A stretch of 64,000 bases of DNA, taken from positions 278,480 to 342,479 of the forward strand of contig JAUVXJ010000001.1 of assembly GCA_030603665.1 (NCBI GenBank). Reading direction: 5' to 3'. Within the stretch, counting starts at the first letter, position 1. Every line of letters starts with the position of its first letter. The position numbers were made by a program, and so were the translations under genes. Positions 59,962 through 64,000 of the stretch are shown here, one piece after another. The notes under the pieces were generated by a model, which saw only the letters and a list, made by a program, of their open reading frames with translations, did not search any database and was not told where the DNA came from. The stretch is from Chloroflexota bacterium (GTDB lineage: Bacteria; Chloroflexota; Anaerolineae; UBA7937; B3-Chlor).

Positions 59962-60261
59962 GCTGATGGGCGAGGGGCGCAAATGGTTGCCCTGACTCAC
60001 GGCACGGATGAACAGACGCTGGTGTGCCACCCCGCTCCAAGCGTCATCTTCTCTAGCCAACGGCAAGACGCCACGAGGATCTCGCCGAGTCATGCGTCCT
60101 CAAGCCTGAGCCTGAGCTGGACGACAGGCATGACTACGGAAGGCAATCGAAAAGATGCCTGGACTGGCTGCATAGTACACTAAGAGGCAGAAGAGCGGCA
60201 CCGCTCGGGCGAGAGGTGCGCGGTGGGATAGCAGGGGGAGCTCGGTGGTGAGGAGGTTCAA
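59962..60261. other. 300-nt gap before the HEPN-like gene
   Basis: I see no gene, terminator stem or clear promoter here. A TAGTACACT near 60172 is a weak -10 candidate. Confidence 0.45.
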
Positions 60262-61278
60262 ATGCCGTCGTCTGGTCGGAGCGGCTTGAGGAGCGTGTGC
60301 GTGATTGGGGAAAGATGGCCCGTGGCCGCGTTCAATGGTCAGTTCCCGGATCCGACGGACGACTCTGTTGTTGTTCGTTATCGAGTTGACTTTCGCTATC
60401 CCGCCTATTCTGTTCGAGTTGAGGAGAACCTGACGGTCATCGTCTTCGACCACGACTTCACGGAGAAGCACGGCATCGGGCGCGGGGGTGGCGGCGCCGG
60501 TGGTCTAGCGGCTCAAGCGATCGTGTACGGCGACACTGCCAGGTGCGTGGCCGGCCTCGTGAACCACTTGATCGACCTGGTACAGGGGACTTTTGAGGAG
60601 AGTGCGGAGAATCCGTTCCCGCACATACGGCGTGTGGGTATCAGGGACTTCGTGTCGTTGGACAGCTTCCCGGTAGATAGTGAAGGCAATCGAGTCGGGC
60701 AGGGCATGTCACTGGCAAACCTGGCTCTCTACTCCAAGTTTGCCGAGAGAAGCGTAGGTATTGTGTCCAGCGTGAGTTTCTCCACCATGGCTGACATTCC
60801 GCCAGAGAGGATCAAGATCCTAAGGGCAGTTGAGCTTCTGAACGGCGGGTATCACACTGAGGCGCTGTTGGTCGCGTTTGCTTTGCTGGACAGCTACCTC
60901 CAGCAAGCGATCGAAGAACTTCTGACGGCCAAGGGAATTCGTAAGCCGAGTGTGTTCTCGCGTCTGGTTCGCGAGCGCAGAATGGCTACTTTTCTGGGCC
61001 CCGTACTCAAGAGCCTGACCGGGCATTCGCTCCAGAAGGACAGGCCTGCTGTATGGGAAAACCTAGAGAAAGTCAACAGGGACAGGAATGACGCGATACA
61101 CGATAGCAGGGACATCCCGTACGAGCGTGCCAAGCGAGGCATAGAAACCACGCGCGACGTGTTGCTGTACCTAGGGAGCATAGGTCGGGCGCAGGCTCGA
61201 ACGCCGGACGACGTGCCTGGACAGGACTTGGGCATCGAGAGGTTGCCATTCTTCTTCGACTGCTCGGAAGGGGCCTGA
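60262..61278 (+). CDS. Protein with C-terminal HEPN-like domain (putative RNase/defence)
   Basis: ATG 60262 has GAGGAGG seven bases upstream. The 338-residue product has a beta-rich N-terminal half (VVVRYRVDFRYPAYSVRVEE, then VIVFDHDF) with a Gly-rich loop RGGGGAGG. An all-helical C-terminal part starts at about residue 185 (RAVELLNGGYHTEALLVAFA). Near residue 275 it has RNDAIHD, the R-x4-H motif of HEPN ribonucleases. HEPN proteins often cut tRNA or other RNA as toxins or abortive-infection effectors. No MNT nucleotidyltransferase or antitoxin gene is adjacent. It lies 375 nt from tRNA-Arg and a recombinase, consistent with a mobile or defence setting. Confidence 0.6.
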   Translation: MPSSGRSGLRSVCVIGERWPVAAFNGQFPDPTDDSVVVRYRVDFRYPAYSVRVEENLTVIVFDHDFTEKHGIGRGGGGAGGLAAQAIVYGDTARCVAGLVNHLIDLVQGTFEESAENPFPHIRRVGIRDFVSLDSFPVDSEGNRVGQGMSLANLALYSKFAERSVGIVSSVSFSTMADIPPERIKILRAVELLNGGYHTEALLVAFALLDSYLQQAIEELLTAKGIRKPSVFSRLVRERRMATFLGPVLKSLTGHSLQKDRPAVWENLEKVNRDRNDAIHDSRDIPYERAKRGIETTRDVLLYLGSIGRAQARTPDDVPGQDLGIERLPFFFDCSEGA

Positions 61279-61653
61279 CTCGCTGTTAACTGTTTCGCGG
61301 TCTGCCACTTGAAAAGCGGGGCGCACCAAATCGCGCGGGCTGCCCTGTAGACATTGCGACTCACGTGGGGAGCGGAGCGCCGCCGGTTGAGATCGGCGGC
61401 TTCTTCGTGCAAGGGGGTTTTTGTCGGGCTTAGGGTTGTGTGACCAAGAGGCGCAGGGTGAGCGAAGTGAACGCGCGCCGCGTGGCCGGCAGGGCGCGCC
61501 GCCCAAGTTGGGTGGGGTTTGCCTGGGGTGTGGGCCTCGGTGGACATGAGGTCGAGGCTGCCGCGGACGTACTCTCAAACGTTGGAGCGACCGCGGGCGC
61601 GTTCTCGGCGCAGGTGTGCAGAAGACTAGTGCACCCGAAGAGCAGAGACCAGA
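61279..61653. other. 375-nt gap between the HEPN-like gene and tRNA-Arg
   Basis: The sequence is G-rich (GGGGGTTTTTG near 61413). No gene is supported and no terminator is seen for the leftward tRNA. Confidence 0.5.
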
Positions 61654-61727
<74 letters not shown>

Positions 61728-61819
61728 TTGTTGCCAATTCTACGAAAGCCCCAACAGGTTGTCAAGCACAGAGCGAGGCACCACTTCTGTAGCCAAGACT
61801 ACCAAGGAGGTCTTGTGCT

Positions 61820-62761
61820 GTGGGATTGGTGCGACTTACGCTGCAAGAACCACAACATCTTACCCCCCTCTACGTCAACTATCAAGCATTCCTCTTGGAC
61901 CGTGAAGCCCCAAGGTGCACAGCGAAGACCCTGGACCACTACAGGTACACGCTAGGTAGCTTCCTGACTTGGCTGCAAAGGAGAGGACTTCAGTCTCCAC
62001 AGGAGATAAGCCCCAACCGCGTAACAGAGTACCTTGTAGGTCTCCAACACCGAGGACTCAGGGATACAAACCAACATGCCCACGCCAGAGGCATCAAGAC
62101 CTGGCTCCGCTGGCTAGTCGATGAGGGAGACTTGGAGGACTCGCCTATGCGCAGGGTGTCCATGCCAAGATTGGACAAGAGGATACCGCCGCCCTTCTCT
62201 CCAGAGGACATCAAGGCATTATTAGCGGCCTGCAACACTAAGGCCCCAAAGGGCTTGAGAGACAAAGCCATGACCTTGGCATTGCTGGACAGCGGGCTTA
62301 GAGCGAGTGAGCTCGTTAGCCTTCGAGTCAAGAGCGTGGACTTGCGCACGGGGCTTGTGACGGTGATCAGTAAGGGACACAAGCAACGGACAGTCCGCTT
62401 CGGTGCTCAAACCAGAAAGGCTCTGCTCCGATACTTAGCGACTAGGCCGGAGCTTACACCAGGCAGTGCGTTGTGGGTTACCTATCGCAAGGGTGGGACA
62501 GAAAGAGGGAGCCTTACGTTAAGGGGCCTGGAGATCGTGTGCCGCAACCTTGGAGAGAAGTCTGGTGTCAGGCCGTGTCACCCGCATGAGTTCCGCAGGA
62601 CATTCGCTCTGTGGTGCCTGAGAGACGGCATGGACTTGCACAGCTTGCGACTGTTGATGGGTCACAGTTCCCTCACGGTCTTGCAGAGGTACCTGGCTCT
62701 GGCAGGTGAGGACATAGAGAGGGCGCACAAGCTACACAGCCCCGTTGACAATCTGTTGTAG
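61820..62761 (+). CDS. Tyrosine recombinase, XerC/XerD-like
   Basis: GTG 61820 follows AAGGAGG by ten bases and gives 313 residues. The N-terminal SAM-like domain (VNYQAFLLDREA, then TWLQRRGL and YLVGLQHRGL) precedes a complete catalytic set. It has Arg in SGLRASELVSL, Lys in VISKGHKQRTV, HxxR in HPHEFRRTFAL, His in LLMGHSSL and the Tyr nucleophile in LQRYLALAG. The HxLR box reads HEFRR. It is close in size to Xer proteins but lies next to tRNA-Arg, so it may be the integrase of a mobile element. A terminator follows. Confidence 0.9.
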   Translation: MGLVRLTLQEPQHLTPLYVNYQAFLLDREAPRCTAKTLDHYRYTLGSFLTWLQRRGLQSPQEISPNRVTEYLVGLQHRGLRDTNQHAHARGIKTWLRWLVDEGDLEDSPMRRVSMPRLDKRIPPPFSPEDIKALLAACNTKAPKGLRDKAMTLALLDSGLRASELVSLRVKSVDLRTGLVTVISKGHKQRTVRFGAQTRKALLRYLATRPELTPGSALWVTYRKGGTERGSLTLRGLEIVCRNLGEKSGVRPCHPHEFRRTFALWCLRDGMDLHSLRLLMGHSSLTVLQRYLALAGEDIERAHKLHSPVDNLL

Positions 62762-62780
62762 GTTTGCCGCCCATGAAGAA

Positions 62781-62811
62781 AAAGGGCCATCCCTCAAAAG
62801 GACAGCCCTTT
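62781..62811 (-). terminator. Terminator of the PEP-CTERM gene (and end of the recombinase gene)
   Basis: AAAGGGC (62781-62787) and GCCCTTT (62805-62811) extend to a 12-bp stem with two G-T pairs. Leftward it runs into TTTTTCTTC, so it mainly serves the minus-strand gene. Confidence 0.8.
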
Positions 62812-62833
62812 CAGTAACTGGATTGTGGGAGGT

Positions 62834-64000
62834 TTACTCTCTCGTCCTCCAGCGTAGCGTGGCATATCCTGCCAGACCAGCAAGACCGCTGCCCAGGAGC
62901 AGCATCGAGCCTGGTTCGGGGACGAACTCTTCCTCCACTACTGGTGGTATTGGTTCTGGTGGTATTGGTTCTGGTGGTATTGGCTGCTCAAGCTCAACGA
63001 CCCCCGCAAGAGCTAGTCCCGCCATACTGGCCGGGCGGCATTTCTCAGTGGTGCCCACAGCGGACTGTGAACAGCAGCCGAGCACGGGGTCCGGGCTCGC
63101 GCAAGTGCCGGCTGGCTCTGGGAGTTCACTTGACTCCAACTGGAAGCAGGCCCAGGTTTCGCCGGGATTGATGACGATGCTATTGGTGTACGTATCCCAC
63201 TCGGCGCCATCATTGGCCGTCAGGGCGAAGTCTCCAGCCGCAGCCGGCACCTTGTCCAGCAGCATGGCCAGCGGGTCACGGTTCCAATTCACGCCGAAGT
63301 TCACCATGTCGGTCGGAGTGGTGCCTGTCCCCGTTCTGTACCATATCGAGTTCGGGCGGTCCCCATATGTCGCGTCGGGCATAGGCTCGATGCCACCCAC
63401 GAAGGCCGTAAGGTCCAATGGTCGAGGCGTGGCCAGGGCATCGAAGGCGAAGCAGTTCACCGCCGACTCACCCCGGTCTCCAGTCCAACCGCGATACCCC
63501 CGATCGAGGCCGTCCTGGATCTCCACGTAGGCCACGGGCATCGCCGCGTTCTCATAGACCACTATCAAGCCCGCACCGTCGTGGTTATCCATAGACAAGT
63601 TGGACACCTCGTAGTTGTGGCTCCCCGACAATACATAAGAGGTGACGTCTTCCCAGTAGGCATACCGGTCGAAGGTGCCTGCCCCCCCGGTGAACCACCA
63701 GAGCGGGCCGATACTGCCGTCGGCCGTCAAGACCACGGCGAGGCCCCCATCTACGCTGAGACTAACAACGTTGTCCCCGGCCGTAGTGTCATAGCCTGAC
63801 CAATACAGGTACGCTGCGATGACCGTTCCCGGAACGTCTAGCCCGAGGATATCCTCTGAGGAAACCCCGTCCATCCCCACTCCCTGGGCCACAATGCCGT
63901 ATCTGCCAGTGCCCGACCAGCGCGTCGTGAGTACTTCTGTGGTATCATCCGCAGCAACCGGTTGGACTACCACAACCAGCAGCAGACTCGCCAGCAGCAA
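62834..64000 (-). CDS. PEP-CTERM-type secreted protein (5' end at or beyond window edge)
   Basis: At least 388 residues are visible and the frame is open to the window edge, so the true start may lie outside. The visible N-terminus is a signal-peptide core (LLLASLLLVVVVQPVAA), then a beta-rich domain (VIAAYLYWSGYDTTAGDNV, DVTSYVLSGSHNYEVSNL). Near the end PPEPI is repeated in tandem (IPPEPIPPEPIPP). The last residues are VPEPGSMLLLGSGLAGLAGY and a basic tail, the PEP-CTERM sorting signal handled by exosortase. No exosortase gene is in the window. Such proteins usually reach the envelope or extracellular matrix. Confidence 0.85.
   Translation of the reverse strand: MLLASLLLVVVVQPVAADDTTEVLTTRWSGTGRYGIVAQGVGMDGVSSEDILGLDVPGTVIAAYLYWSGYDTTAGDNVVSLSVDGGLAVVLTADGSIGPLWWFTGGAGTFDRYAYWEDVTSYVLSGSHNYEVSNLSMDNHDGAGLIVVYENAAMPVAYVEIQDGLDRGYRGWTGDRGESAVNCFAFDALATPRPLDLTAFVGGIEPMPDATYGDRPNSIWYRTGTGTTPTDMVNFGVNWNRDPLAMLLDKVPAAAGDFALTANDGAEWDTYTNSIVINPGETWACFQLESSELPEPAGTCASPDPVLGCCSQSAVGTTEKCRPASMAGLALAGVVELEQPIPPEPIPPEPIPPVVEEEFVPEPGSMLLLGSGLAGLAGYATLRWRTRE

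Noticed and set aside
62935..62985. Tandem 15-bp GGTGGTATTGGTTCT units
   Set aside because: They encode the PPEPI linker of the PEP-CTERM protein and need no separate explanation.

Overview
The window is a roughly 60% GC bacterial chromosome segment. It carries rnpB, ssrA (tmRNA), three tRNAs, canonical sigma-70 promoters (TTGACA-like, mostly 17 nt, TATAAT-like), strong Shine-Dalgarno sites and an isoleucine T-box. A T-box, an ECF/FecR-like operon, HAF-repeat and PEP-CTERM surface proteins, ferredoxin-linked 2-oxoacid oxidoreductase and a tmRNA tag ending LALAA together suggest Chloroflexota. That placement is inference; no 16S or marker search was possible.

Layout. 1-1392: a copper operon on the minus strand (csoR, copZ, start of copA) with a G/C-rich CsoR-type operator, back to back with the rnpB promoter. 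1464-2996: RNase P RNA, tmRNA, an FtsB/DivIC-like protein, initiator and elongator tRNA-Met, and a terminator. 3132-9262: an accessory island next to tRNA-Met. It holds a tyrosine-recombinase relic, an EVE-domain protein with a nuclease-like C-terminus, a YwgA/Panacea-like gene paired with a proteasome-beta-like Ntn hydrolase, three tandem paralogues in different states of decay, and 1 kb without a gene.

9263-26252: a long plus-strand catabolic cluster. It encodes a GntR regulator with an operator on its own promoter, a ThDP-dependent enzyme, a fused molybdenum hydroxylase, an FAD oxidoreductase, an oligopeptide-type ABC importer without ATPases, a universal stress protein, a DapA-family aldolase, an MFS transporter, and a three-subunit 2-oxoacid:ferredoxin oxidoreductase. 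The likely logic is uptake of an organic substrate, hydroxylation and aldol cleavage, then oxidation of the 2-oxoacid to acyl-CoA.

26387-31611: signalling and surface genes on the minus strand (ECF sigma, FecR-like protein, zinc ribbon, response regulator, a secreted protein with a charged tail, an alpha/beta hydrolase). 32205-43385: mostly housekeeping genes on the minus strand. They are an MBL hydrolase, RluD-type pseudouridine synthase, LspA and TraR/DksA; a T-box-controlled GNAT-AlaX-IleS operon; and a zinc-ribbon FabF, PrsW and PHP run. 43515-50109: a response regulator, a double-XRE regulator overlapping a GAF histidine kinase, a TPR protein, an EF-G paralogue and a DUF123 protein.

50220-54667: a complete polar amino-acid ABC importer (AapJQMP type). 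54765-59961: a pentapeptide-repeat protein, a structured gene-less region, a HAF/FIMAH secreted protein, a PT-rich anchored protein, a small membrane protein and a GYD protein. 60262-64000: a HEPN-like protein, tRNA-Arg(TCT), an intact XerC/D-type recombinase, and a PEP-CTERM protein that runs off the window edge.

The best candidates for undescribed biology are the 3561-8241 island (YwgA-like/proteasome-like pair and the SQIxQASP paralogue family) and the HEPN-like gene beside tRNA-Arg and a recombinase.
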